From Syngnathus acus (taxonomy: Eukaryota; Chordata; Actinopteri; Syngnathiformes; Syngnathidae): a DNA stretch of 64,000 nucleotides. The notes under the pieces are model-generated. The model was not told the origin of the DNA. It did no database searches and worked only from the letters and a program-made list of their open reading frames with translations. Positions 1-10,203 of this stretch are shown here, in pieces. Where the stretch lies: assembly GCF_901709675.1 (NCBI RefSeq), contig NC_051104.1:1675001-1739000 (forward strand), given 5' to 3'. Numbering within the stretch: position 1 is the first letter of the stretch; each line of letters opens with the position of its first letter. A program made the translations under genes and the position numbers.

Positions 1-1548
1 CACATTACAGCTTACAGATTCAAAATGATAGACCGATTCGAATATCTGGGAATTCTAATATTACCGAACACAGAAGAAATGGTTAAGGCTAATTATGACA
101 GGCTTAAAGAAGAAATCGGAACATCTGTGGACCGATGGAAGTTATTGCCTCTATCTATTATGGGAAGAATAAGTACTTTAAAAATGATTATATTGCCAAA
201 ATTGTTATACTTATTTCAAAATATTGCTTTACCCCCTCCCACTGACTTGTTTACCTGGATAAGAAAAGTTATCTTAAGTTTGATATGGAACAATGGAAGA
301 TCAAGGATTCGTCTCTCTCTTTTATACATGCCATTCGATGGGGGAGGGTTAAGATTTCCCAATTTCTTGTGGTACTACTGGGCTGCACAACTGCGCTCCA
401 TGACTTTCTATTTCAATAACGATAACAATATGCATTGGGTGGAAATGGAAGGTCAAAATTTAAAACTACCCCTGCACACGTTTTTTTATTCTGACACAAG
501 AAAACAATTATTAAAACAAATAACAAATCCTCTTTTGAAACAAATGGTGCAAGTATGGTATGATGTCAGAAAGTATCTTAGAGATACACAAACATTGTCG
601 CAACTAAGTCCGATATGGGGTAACCAGTTGTTTACTCCTGGAAGAGCAGATGCCACTTTCAAAACATGGGCGACTAAGGGGCTGGGGACAGTTGGGAATC
701 TCTACCTTCCACAATCTGATGACTTTATGACCTTTGGAGAACTCGAGGTTGAGTTCAATCTTGACAAAAAACACTACTTTAAATACCTGCAACTGAGAAG
801 TTTTGTAAAAGGGTATCAAAGTGACCTACGAAGGATCCCATTAACACGGCTGGAAAGCTTGCTGTTAAAGAATAAATTAAGAAAAGGCATAATCTCAGAA
901 TTTTACATCCTACTACAAACAAATTCAAATGAAAATTCAAAAAGTAAATTATTAGCCTGGAACAATGATCTAAATACTAAGATCAGTGAGCAAGAATGGG
1001 GAAAAGTTTGTAAAAAATCACAAGAAATGTCTATTAATAGCCGTCTAAGAGTACAACAATTTAAATGGTTACAGCGAGTGTACACGACACCTGTTAAATT
1101 GAATAAATACAATAAGAACATTCCAGATATCTGTGTAAAGTGTGGCTTAAAAGGAACGTTAATACATTGTATGTGGGAATGCAGTCAGATACAACATTTT
1201 TGGTTAGAAGTGAAGGAGCAAATAGAGAAAATAATATCAAAGGAGCTTACTTTGGAGCCCTCGCTGTTTGTACTGGCTCTATATCCAGAGAAACACAACT
1301 TCAGTAAAACAGACTCAATTTTTATTGATATAAGCTCGTTAATGGCCAAAAGATGTATTGCTCTGACCTGGAAGAATGTTACTGGACCAAACACCTCCCA
1401 GTGGCTAAAACAAATGCTCTCTTGTCTTCCATTGGAAAGAATAACATATATACGTAAAGCCAAACAACATATGTTTGAAGGGATTTGGAGGCCCTTTATT
1501 GATTTCATAAAAGACTTGGACTTTTCTGATAACCTTGTTGACTTTTGA
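1..1548 (+). CDS. LINE ORF2 C-terminal part (end of reverse transcriptase plus C-terminal zinc-knuckle region), partial
   Basis: The frame is open from the window edge, so the methionine at base 25 is internal. The first ~100 residues match the thumb/connection region after the reverse transcriptase catalytic core (FEYLGI followed by the W-LLPLSIMGRI block typical of L1 ORF2). Near residue 370 is a C-x2-C-x7-H-x4-C motif (starting CVKC), the usual L1 ORF2 C-terminal nucleic-acid-binding motif. No stop or frameshift interrupts 507 codons, so the copy may be young. The polymerase active-site motif and the endonuclease would lie upstream and are not visible. The function would be target-primed reverse transcription of the element's own RNA. 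Confidence 0.8.
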   Translation, partial: HITAYRFKMIDRFEYLGILILPNTEEMVKANYDRLKEEIGTSVDRWKLLPLSIMGRISTLKMIILPKLLYLFQNIALPPPTDLFTWIRKVILSLIWNNGRSRIRLSLLYMPFDGGGLRFPNFLWYYWAAQLRSMTFYFNNDNNMHWVEMEGQNLKLPLHTFFYSDTRKQLLKQITNPLLKQMVQVWYDVRKYLRDTQTLSQLSPIWGNQLFTPGRADATFKTWATKGLGTVGNLYLPQSDDFMTFGELEVEFNLDKKHYFKYLQLRSFVKGYQSDLRRIPLTRLESLLLKNKLRKGIISEFYILLQTNSNENSKSKLLAWNNDLNTKISEQEWGKVCKKSQEMSINSRLRVQQFKWLQRVYTTPVKLNKYNKNIPDICVKCGLKGTLIHCMWECSQIQHFWLEVKEQIEKIISKELTLEPSLFVLALYPEKHNFSKTDSIFIDISSLMAKRCIALTWKNVTGPNTSQWLKQMLSCLPLERITYIRKAKQHMFEGIWRPFIDFIKDLDFSDNLVDF

Positions 1549-1815
1549 GCCCCTGCAGGAAACACTCATTTTGCCAGTTGCAATATTACATATAAAGAGA
1601 AGCTGTTTTGTTTTGTTCTTTTAAGTTGATTTAAACGTGTAATGGGCAAACTGTTTGAGATGCATATTTTACTCATTCTAGATTTTGCTACTTCATTATT
1701 TCATTATTTGTAAAATTTTGTAAAGAAATACCATGTAAGACATATTTTGTGTAATTGCTCATGACTGTTGTACATGGAAAAATTGTGAATAAAAAAATGT
1801 ATTGGGGAAAAAAAA
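1..1815 (+). mobile_element. L1-like non-LTR retrotransposon (LINE), 3' half
   Basis: The window opens inside ORF2 of a LINE. The open frame runs from base 1 to a stop at 1548. A 3' UTR of about 260 bp follows, with an AATAAA signal near 1788 and an A-rich tail ending near 1815. A poly(A)-type tail and a C-terminal cysteine motif fit the L1/Tx1 group. The 5' part lies outside the window, so full length cannot be judged. Class assignment is by recognition of the protein, not by a search. Confidence 0.85.
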
Positions 1816-2283
1816 CACACTTTTACACACACACTTAATCATATATACACGTATGAACAGACAAAAAACAGAAGCCATGTTTGTTTTCGGCACCACACAG
1901 AATGATGGATGATAACCACTGCTTCTATTTGTTTACTCTGCGGCAAAATATGTAACGACCCCCCGCCGACTGGATGTAACCTCAAAAAATACGATCGTGA
2001 ATGAGCAATGTCTTCACACATGCGGAAAATGTAGCGGTGGGCCACAATCAAACAGACACACACGTTGGGGGGCTTGTCTTAATTAACCCAGCCAGGAGAA
2101 GCATGGCGTGTTTTGACCGTGGCGTCATCTCCGGGTTCCCCGAGCGGCTCGATGGAAGCCATCCGTTCGGCTTTGTTAGCAGTTTGTCTCCTTGCGTTTT
2201 TTTATTTTGGCTAATTTGTACAGTTCGCCCGATGACCCGCCTGCCTCACAGGAAATAAATAATGAGTGAGCACCAAACGGTTC
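1816..2283. other. Intergenic spacer, no gene seen
   Basis: About 470 bp between the LINE tail and the Gypsy element. It starts with CA-rich sequence. Short open frames here show no recognisable protein signature. Confidence 0.5.
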
Positions 2284-2675
2284 TGTCAGGGAACAGAGAC
2301 AGGGCTACCAAGTGCAGCACGATCCTTTATTGGCAAAAGGGAAAACTGGGACGTAGAACGCTGGACCTGCGGTCTGGCTGGCGTGGCTGAGCAAGTAGTC
2401 AGAACAGGCGGCGATCTGGAGCGTGGTCGAAGGGCGAGCAAGTAGTCAGGACAGACGGCGATCTGGAGCGTGGTCGAAGTTCAAGGAAGCAGTTGGCTAC
2501 AAAGTTTGGTCCGGGGACAAAAAGGCAGCAGTATCACGGGCAGGGTAATCAGACGAACTGACAACCACTGGCAGAACACAGAGAGGTTAAATAGGGAACC
2601 TAACTAGCTGTAGCAGGTGCTGGCAATTCCATGAGTCGGGCTAGGCTGGAAGTGAGGTGACGTGGGAACGTGACA
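2284..2675 (-). repeat. 3' LTR of the Gypsy element
   Basis: This has the same 392-bp length as the other LTR and the same TG...CA ends. Directly interior (2676-2695) is a plus-strand run of C, which on the element's coding strand is a purine-rich tract (G-run followed by ATTC). That is the expected primer for plus-strand DNA synthesis. Confidence 0.92.
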
Positions 2676-2775
2676 GAATCCCCCCCCAAGGGACGGCCCC
2701 CGACGTCCCAAAAACAGAACCCCGAGTCGGAGCAGGAGGCCGGGCGGGAGGGGGGGAACCCAAGACGTGCGGCAG

Positions 2776-4359
2776 TCAATAGTCCAACAAGTCCGAGTCA
2801 GAACACGTCGACCAAGCCCCGTCATCAGGCGGCACTACCGCCCAGTCCTCCTCCCCAGCAGCGGCATCGGGAGATGCCGACCCGGGGGCCGGCGCGGGAA
2901 CCGAATGGGTCCCAACCGGACGACTCCGAACAGGAAGCCGGTCAGACCATAACACCCCGCCCACTGGAGCAGAACCCGGCTGTGGACGTCGCAACGGCAG
3001 CCGAGTAAGGGCCCGGGCCATACGCCGCGGCCGACGGCGAGACCGGACCCGCGGCCGCTGCCCACGGGTTGGAGAAGCGGAGGGGCGAGAGGCAAGGGCA
3101 CGGGCTGGAGTCGAATAGCGGTTCTGGGGCAGGGACTCGCGACAGGTGGTGGGGGGCAAGAAAACCGACCCCAAGCGGATCCCTGCTTGGCGGGTGCCCT
3201 CAGGTCTCTTCTGGCAAGAGGCCACCCAGTGACCCTCACCCCCGCAGTACAGGCAAAGCCTATCTCTGATGCGCTGACTGCGCTCCCTCACAGAGAGAGA
3301 GGTGCGTCCTATCTCCATCGGTTCCGGCCAGCTGGGCTGGGTGTGAGGAGCAGTAAAGGCGCGCTGACTTACGTGGACAGGGTCCCTGGCGGACGACAGG
3401 TCAGGCGGAAAAACCGGTGCTCTCCCTGACACCCGAGGTGTCGGGCTGATGTCACGGCGACGGGGGGGCGGAGTCACCCTCCTCTCCTCGCGTCGCCTTG
3501 ACTGGATCCGCCGGTCCACCCGTGCTGCCAGGTCCATGGCCACTTCAAGGGTCTGAGGGCGCTCGTAGGACACCATCTCGTCCTTGATATACTCCGCGAG
3601 TCCGTGGATGAAGGCACCGACGAGAGCCGGGGTGTTCCAGTCGCTACGACGCGCCACCGTCTGGAACCGGATGGAGTACTGGGCGACGGATCTGCTGCCT
3701 TGGTGCAGCGTGAGGAGCTCTGTGGAGGCGTCCTCCGAGGTGGAGCCCAAGTCAAACGCGCAGGATCTCAGCTGCGAAGGCGTCGAACGACGAACAGGCG
3801 GGTCCCTGCCGCTCATATTCTGCCGTTCCCCACAGCCATGCCTCGCCCGTCAGGTGAGTGAGCACGAAACCCACCTTGGCTGGTTCCGTGGCAAATGTGA
3901 CGGGCTGGAGGTCGAACAAGACACGGCAGTTTGTCAGAAAGGCCCGGACGTACTTGGGGTCACCGTCGAACCTCGCGAGGTTGCTGAGTCTGGGCTCAGG
4001 GACGTCCACGTGCTGCCCGGGCGCCGAGGCAGGACGGGGCGTGGACATAACGGTGGGCTGATCGGCGGGGCTGAGCGGAACGGTCGTGGACAGAGCTTGC
4101 GCAAACCGGTCTGCAGCAGCCAGAGCCAAGTCTTTGAGGTCCTGAGAGCCTCTACCAGTTCGTGGTGGAGCTGATGGTGCTGCTGCAGTTGCTGTTGCTG
4201 CTGCTGCAGTTGCTGCAGTTGCTGTTGCTGCAGCTGGAGCTGCTGTTGCTGCTGCTGGACGACCCTAGTTAATGCCGCCATCTCCTCTGAGGTCTTGCTG
4301 AGCTCCCACTCCGTGTGGGTCAAGCGGTCCATGTCTAAGGAATCGTGCGCTGGTTGCAT
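2776..4359 (-). pseudogene. Gypsy gag, disrupted by two frameshifts
   Basis: The start codon at 4359 lies only 17 bases inside the LTR. The N-terminal part is glutamine-rich (residues ~35-75). The frame then breaks near 4130-4145, and the capsid-like region continues in another frame (about 4129-3752). A second break near 3780 moves to the frame covering 3816-2776. That frame carries more capsid and a CCHC zinc knuckle (C-x2-C-x4-H-x4-C, starting CLYCGGEGH, about 3215-3190). Past the knuckle the reading becomes proline/arginine-rich, then acidic, and probably crosses the deletion that removed pol. Gag would package the element RNA. As it stands no full-length Gag can be made without frameshifting. 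Confidence 0.85.
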
Positions 4360-4364
4360 TTTTG

Positions 4365-4374
4365 GTCAGTTCGT
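4365..4374 (-). other. Candidate self-primer binding site of the Gypsy element
   Basis: Two bases inside the 5' LTR, the coding strand reads ACGAACTGAC. This is the exact 10-base complement of GTCAGTTCGT, located in the LTR about 25 bases after the TATA-like box (complement of 4646-4655). No tRNA-3'-end-like TGG motif stands at the LTR edge. In the Tf1/sushi group of Gypsy elements the RNA folds back and its own 5' end primes reverse transcription, and this arrangement fits. The RNA start is inferred, not known. Confidence 0.6.
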
Positions 4375-4376
4375 TC

Positions 4377-4768
4377 TGTCAGGGAACAGAGACAGGGCTA
4401 CCAAGTGCAGCACGATCCTTTATTGGCAAAAGGGAAAATGGGGACGTAGAACGCTGGACCTGCGGTCTGGCTGGCGTGGCTGAGCAAGTAGTCAGAACAG
4501 GCGGCGATCTGGAGCGTGGTCGAAGGGCGAGCAAGTAGTCAGGACAGACGGCGATCTGGAGCGTGGTCGAAGTTCAAGGAAGCAGTTGACTACAAAGTTT
4601 GGTCCGGGGACAGAAAGGCAGCAGTATCACGGGCAGGGTAATCAGACGAACTGACAACCACTGGCAGAACACAGAGAGGTTAAATAGGGAACCTAACGAG
4701 CTGTAGCAGGTGCTGGCAATTCCATGAGTCGGGCTAGGCTGGAAGTCAGGTGACGTGGGAACGTGACA
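4377..4768 (-). repeat. 5' LTR of the Gypsy element
   Basis: The element reads on the minus strand, so this is the upstream LTR. A TATA-like box (minus strand TATTTAA) is the complement of 4680-4686. About 25 bases downstream lies GTCAGTTCGT (complement of 4646-4655), a plausible RNA 5' end. The LTR also holds a roughly 45-bp imperfect tandem duplication (units starting GAGCAAGTAGTCAG on the plus strand near 4482 and 4529). Confidence 0.92.
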
Positions 4769-4773
4769 GGTTC

Positions 4774-7700
4774 GTGTTTTTTTCAGACGCGGGTTCGACG
4801 CGGAGTCGTTTGATCTTTCTGAAAAAAATCTGAAAAATGTCATGTTAAATAAAAAAAACAGTTGCTAATTCTATTGCAGGAGGATAAAGAATATATGCCT
4901 CGTTATATTATCTATAGCTGGTCTAGTGCTATAACTCACCCACATTATTCCGCTGCGTCACGGTTCCTGGAGCAGAATTCCGACATTGTTACGACGCTCT
5001 TGGAATAATTTTCTTTATTTACAGAACCCTGTGAACCGTATACCACGCTCTGATCACACACGCTCGAGCCCACTGCATGTAATTACCCTCGGCCCCACTC
5101 TCCAATCTGTCACTGCCCGGACTCATTTGTCAGAACTCAATGCAGCGTGATTAAAGAAACCTTAACGGTGCCGTTGCAAAGAAACAAAACAAGAGGAAGA
5201 AGAAAAAAAAATCTGGGAAATTTGGGAGCTGAGCGTGGGTCGCTAATGCGTCGAAGGTGCTGCTGCGGCGGTAGTGCATTACGGTAATTAAAGGCATGCA
5301 ACATTACGGGCTTCATTAATCATGCCTTCAATGGACTTTGAAGCCTTAATGAAAAACGATTCGCCGTGTCGCGGTTATTGGGCCCGTACAAAAAATGGGG
5401 GGCACCGCACACGCCGGCAGACCCCCTGAAATGGATTGGCTGCTACAGGATGGAAAAAAACAAACAAAGTGAATGAGTTGATGCAGGGGTTAACAGTCTG
5501 TATCGAGGCAGCATTTGAAATGCATTGTTCTTGAATCATATCGCACCTCATGTTTCGAGATGAGGTATTGAATTGCATTTTATAAAAAAAAAAAAGAAGA
5601 AAAAAAGGCCTGCAGTCATTATGTCAAAAATAGCACAATTTAATTATGTCTGTGTTGACTTTTGAGGCTGAGAGTTCACTTCTAGGGGTGTATATCATCC
5701 TGAGCAAAATCAAGAAAAGATCTGAGCTGACGCAGATGGTTTTGAATGTCTTTTCTGTTCCCTCCGAGATCATCTCCTACTGGTGCATTAGGGTGAGATG
5801 GGAGCCCCAGATTAGCGTCTATTACCGTGCCAGAAATGACGTACTACCACTTTCCCCGACCCGCTTTTTCGGGGTCTTGCTTAACAGTCAGTGGCGCTAA
5901 CTATTCAGGTGAGTCGCTCAAGCAAAATTGTTCCAAAAAGTTCGCCCCCGCCCCCTCCCTCCCTGATAAAAGCACTTTTGGCAGCTTTACTTGGCTACAT
6001 TTTTTTTCTTCAACAAAAGGAGCAAAAGGGAGGGGATGATCCATCATTTAGAACGATGACGTCATTGTCTTTCTCCTTAAATGGGCAACTCCGGGCCTGG
6101 ATTGTAAGAAAATAACAATGACAATACTGACACCTAGTGTTCAACGAGTTCATTGCAGACTCCTCCAGTAGCCCTGTAAACGAAATGCTCATTTTGTGGC
6201 ACCTCGAAAGTTATTGCGTAACCCTTTTCTTTTCACTAATAACTTTCTCTGAAGATTTTTTTTTCATGCCTGGTGGTGATGTAGTCCAGAGTTGCACCGC
6301 CAGATGGCGCTCCAGTAACGCTACAAAATGAGAAGCGTTTCCAAGGGCGTTTCCTATTTTACGTAAGTACAGTAACAAGATATATTCAATCTTTAAAAAT
6401 TTAAAACGTATACTTGGATAATACATAGAAATCACTGACTCTGGAGACAGATACTTTAGGGATTTTAAGGTTTAATTGATCTCCGGAAAAATCCAGGCAC
6501 ACATCGAAGGTGAAAACATGCAAGATGAAATACATATGAATATCAATATGAAATCAAATTTCTGGGTGCAGCAATAACCGGGAACAAACTAAATGTGTCT
6601 CCAACAGAGCATTAACCTAAAATATTTTGGCAGAACTTTGGTTAGTCTACATATATTTCTTAGTTTATTGCACAATATCTAGTTAGTCTTGTTTGCAATG
6701 GACAAATGTGCCATTAAACCATTAAATGCGCTATTAAGTAAAACCATGTCATTTCGAAAAACATCGACACTTGCTCAATGTGCGAAAAAAAAAAATGTGA
6801 CAGCAAAGGGGCGGGGTGTTTGGCGTTAAGCCACATCATTGCAGGACCCGAAGTGGGTGGCAAGGATGTCAAATATTTCTCTTTTCTCGGCCGCGTTGTG
6901 GGATGACCCGGCAGCAGCGACTTGCTGCCCAGGTTGATTGGGAACAGTCCTTTTTTTAGACCACTTTTTCTAGGCCCTTCCCTCTCAGGGTGAGCAGGGA
7001 GGCAACTGCTCAGTCGCGTGAGGATGAGCCGGAGAGGAGCGCTGTTCCATCCAGCTCCTCGGCGACAAACTCGCTCACGCCGCCTAACGTGCAGAGTTGG
7101 GCTAGGTACTCCCAGTCACATCCTGACCTGTACCTACTGCCCTTCCCCATCGCCGCAGGACTTTGGGGTGGAGACGTGGGCGGGGGAGTGGGGAAGGGGG
7201 GGGCTGCGCTAAGGGGTCGAATTGCGCGCAGGCCGAGTAGTCCACCATGGAGAACTACATAAAAGACGGGGACAGGATGACAGTGGTGCCTTGAGAGAGA
7301 GAGTACAATCGGCAAAATGGCAAACTAGTGCAATTCAGAAGTCCACCACAGGATGGCAGCAGCATACAATTCACATAGAGCTCTCATTCGAGAGGGGGAC
7401 AACATCAACATCAAGCGACTTGGGTGAACACAGTCCATTAGGTATTGTTTGGACTGCCGTAGAAAAGTGTTCACTCATTAAGATGCTACTTTTGGGCAAT
7501 TTGCATTTCCATTTTAATAATTTTACCCACTCAGCCATCTGTGAGTGGGTAAAATATGAATGTGTTGCAGACCAAATGAAAGACTTGTATCTGAAGGCAC
7601 CGCTGTAGCCAGATCATTTTGAAAAGGGATGATAAAAGGCTTTGGGTTTTTTTTCAATTATTTTTAACATTTCATATTTTTAGGCTTATTTAAGTGAAAC

Positions 7701-8081
7701 GGAGAGGAAGGAAAGTCCTTTTTGACAGATGTGAAATTCTTTTGGTTATCAATGATTGAATGATTCTGATCAAGATAGAGGGTGAAGGCCCCATTATTAT
7801 TTTTTTCTTCAGAAGGACCCAGATGAAAGCAGCTCCATGCATCTCCATGGCGACGCAGTTTTGATGGAGGGTCCTCCTGTCATTAGCCGAGTCATCAGGA
7901 AGAGAATGTGGACGGACGGATGGACGAAGATCCCATTCTAGATGGGGGACGAGACAATATTCTATCTGACAGCACTTCAATCCGAATTTGACCTGATCGT
8001 CGCACAATGGATGCCAAAATGTCTCGATAGCAACAGCCCACTCCCGATGGAAAACGTTTGGCCGTGAACTCACCAGCTCGT
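4774..8081. other. Intergenic DNA, no confident gene
   Basis: About 3.3 kb. A GC-rich open stretch at 6990-7262 (plus) lacks a recognisable domain and the surrounding frames are closed. The 3' UTR of the Ig-like gene on the minus strand probably occupies the upper end (from 8081 downward). AT-rich runs and A-tracts (5581-5607, 6785-6795) are present. I see no RNA gene. Confidence 0.4.
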
Positions 8082-9099
8082 CTAGAACCACCACATCAGG
8101 CTCACGCTGCAAATGGCCATCAGCGGCAGCGAAAGCGAACAGCGTTGACCCCCTGAAAGACAGCAACGAAGCAATTTGGTTTGACCCCTGCTGGACCCGA
8201 AGGCATGCAACGCACACATACACACACGTTCCAAAATAATAACGGCTCAAACATTTGCAGTCGGACTCCTTCCATGGCATTGGTCGGGCGCGCGCGCGGC
8301 AAGAAGGAAAGCGACTCACCGCGAGCAGTGACTATGACTGTGAAAGTCTTCTCCTCAGCCGTTCCAGCTTTGGGTGTCATGGTGACCTTGTACTTGCCCT
8401 TGTCTGTCAAACCAAGCTGGACGATAGTCAGGTCTCCACGGGTCTGGTCAAACACGAACTTCTTAAGGTTGTAAAGATCCTCCTTGGTGAGTTTCCAAGT
8501 GTCTGCAGTTGAGTTGTTAAGGGACGCGGACAGCGATTGGGCAACGACGTCCTCGTTCCCGGCGTTGTTCCCGGCGTTGTTCCCGGCGTCGTTCCCGGCG
8601 TCGTTCCCGGCGTCGTTCCCGGCGTCGTTCCCGGCCTCGTTCCCGGCGTCGTTCCCGGCCTCGTTCCCGGGCTCGTCCGCGGGCTCGTTTGCGGGCTCGT
8701 TCGCGGCCTTGGTCGTGGCCTTGGCCCCGTCAGCGGACTGGCTGTAGGTGAGAATCTTTTTTCCCAGGTCAATATTTTCCCAGACGACTTTTGTGTAGTC
8801 ATCCAGCTTAGTCTTGCCGGTGGCCATGGTAACATCGCCACCTGCTTTGCCCTTTATTTCCTTGTCTGCTGCTGCTGTTGAAAACAAAGCACAAGTTACT
8901 TTTTACCAGCAGTTCCACAATAATCATTGTCACAGCACACCTCGTGAGTTTCTCTTGTCTGCATCATGGATCATCTATCTCATTAACGGCATTTCATTGG
9001 AGAGGTCAACCCTCCATTTTGTTTTCAAATACGGAAGTTACCAGCGAGCGGAAGGGAGATCAGGAGCGCCCACATCAGCCGAGCCATCTTGCTGGTCAT
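8082..9099 (-). CDS. Small Ig-like secreted or lipid-anchored protein, three exons (left copy)
   Basis: Exons were placed by splice sites: 9042-9099, 8320-8874 and 8082-8152. They sum to 684 bases, in frame, for 227 residues. Exon 1 encodes a signal peptide (MTSKMARLMWALLISLPLAG). Exon 2 encodes one V-type Ig-like fold: an early strand ending VVWEN, then a late block with GDLTIVQLGLTDKGKYKV that matches the D-E-F strand pattern. Both canonical Ig cysteines are missing, as in the first domain of CD2/CD48/SLAM-type proteins. Between the two halves sits a repeat-encoded asparagine/acidic/alanine/glycine insert. Exon 3 gives about 22 residues ending in a hydrophobic run and an immediate stop (AICSVSLMWWF), so a GPI-attachment signal or short membrane anchor is likely. 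Both introns are phase 1, typical of Ig-domain genes. The likely role is cell-surface recognition, possibly immune; this is inference, and I do not recognise an orthologue. Confidence 0.72.
8553..8706 (-). repeat. In-frame 12-bp coding minisatellite in the Ig-like gene
   Basis: About 13 units of a 12-base repeat (plus strand GTCGTTCCCGGC and variants) encode four-residue units. They grade from ANEP through GNEA to GNDA and GNNA. The period is a multiple of three, so copy-number change would not break the frame. It sits between the two halves of the Ig-like domain. Confidence 0.9.
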
Positions 9100-9635
9100 C
9101 CTTTTCTTCTGCTGATTGAGGAAGAAGCGCGAGGAAGAAGCACACTTTGCCCGAGCAAGCGAGGTAAGGTGCACCAGAGTTAGTACTCGATGGGACTTTG
9201 CTTTCAGTCTCAGCTCAGGCGTACCCACAATGCTTGGCCTACAAAGAAAAGGACATCCGCCCTTTGGAAATGACACGGCGCTTGCAAATGTCATACGCGC
9301 ATCACTAAGACGCAAAGGGATCAAACGCAAAGCTTTGAGAGGAAATCTGCAACTCCACAGGACGGGGACGACGTGTGCTAACCAAAGACAGCATGTGGGT
9401 GCCAGGCCTCTCCCGCTACGGAACGGGATCGGCGACTCAATCGTCGGAGACGTCATTGGTTGTCAAAGCACAAATCTCCCGACGGCAAGGAGGGGACGCA
9501 AAATGGCCGCTCAAAGATTCAAAGAGGGCCAGAGCGGCAGAGAGACAAAGGGGTTCTTTGGCGTTTGGGCTACGTTTAAAACTTTTGGAGACATGCGTGA
9601 CCTGAAGGTTACGACCGTCGATTGCATCGCGGTGC

Positions 9636-9642
9636 CTTTATA
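9636..9642 (-). promoter_or_regulatory. Candidate TATA box of the left Ig-like gene
   Basis: The minus strand reads TATAAAG here, about 540 bases before the start codon. The same motif is conserved in the right copy at 63195-63201. The resulting leader would contain upstream ATGs, so either a 5' intron exists or the true start lies closer to the gene. Confidence 0.35.
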
Positions 9643-10141
9643 TTAGCTTACGCAAGCAACACTTTGACTTTGATCCAAAGTGGAATGCGGGGCGGATCTG
9701 GCGAGCTCGATGACAACATGAGCGCGTGCAAGACCGAAACAACGCTCTGAGAAAATGAGCCAACATGACACCAAGACGATGAAAACAATTTCCATAGCCA
9801 CTTTTCTTCTTTTCCACCAGTACGACTTCTCCGTTCTGTACTGATAGCAAGGACCGATACTTTGGCTACGGCAAAGTTCCCCCGCCCAAAAATGCAAGAA
9901 AATTGTGACTAAAGAAACCTGCATTCACCAATTGAGATATTTTGCTTATCATTGCGCAACATTGATGGCAATTTTTCCCATTCTCATTCCAATTTCTGGT
10001 TCTAAAAAGAAACGGCCACAAGATGGCGCTCGATACTGTCCCGCCGAGGTGGAGGCGGCCAACCGAGCCAACTTTATTGACATGAACAGGAATTGTTCAT
10101 CAAAGTCTGTCTGCTTCTCCTGCCGATTCGTTTCATTGATA

Positions 10142-10181
10142 CAACACGCACACGCATGCACACACACGCACACGCACACAG
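10142..10181. repeat. CA-type microsatellite
   Basis: An impure CA/CG dinucleotide tract. The equivalent in the right inverted arm (62623-62699) is a longer, purer TG tract, so this is a length-variable site between copies. Confidence 0.9.
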
Positions 10182-10203
10182 CAGACAACCTCGAGGGGAT
10201 ATT

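Larger units (their letters stand above)
2284..4768 (-). mobile_element. Gypsy-type LTR retrotransposon, gag only (pol deleted), minus orientation
   Basis: Two direct repeats of 392 bp (2284-2675 and 4377-4768) begin TG and end CA. They are flanked by the same five bases, GGTTC (2279-2283 and 4769-4773), a clean target-site duplication. By eye the LTRs differ at about six positions, so the insertion is young. The interior, about 1.7 kb, carries a broken gag with a CCHC knuckle. Protease, reverse transcriptase, RNase H and integrase are absent. A short acidic C-terminal stretch near 2776-3050 may be the tail of the lost pol. This is an internally deleted, non-autonomous copy. Confidence 0.93.
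8837..10203 (-). repeat. Left arm of a large inverted duplication
   Basis: Read on the minus strand, this segment matches 62598-64000 on the plus strand almost base for base: part of Ig exon 2, intron 1, exon 1, the upstream region, a TATA-like motif, then a CA/TG microsatellite. The lower boundary is set only by the window's right end, so the true arm is longer. The upper boundary is at a LINE tail. Confidence 0.95.

Noticed and set aside
3584-4174. Plus-strand frame of 196 codons
   Set aside because: Antisense shadow of the Gypsy gag region.
6990-7262. GC-rich 90-codon plus-strand frame
   Set aside because: No conserved domain, no start context or partner exon; an overlapping antisense frame is equally open.
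7690-8319. 209-codon minus-strand frame below the Ig-like gene
   Set aside because: It reads exon 3 in the wrong phase and includes intron and 3' UTR; the spliced frame gives a better hydrophobic tail and stop.
8484-8881. Plus-strand frames rich in FPAS/VPGV repeats
   Set aside because: They are the other strand of the coding minisatellite; they lack a signal or partner exons.
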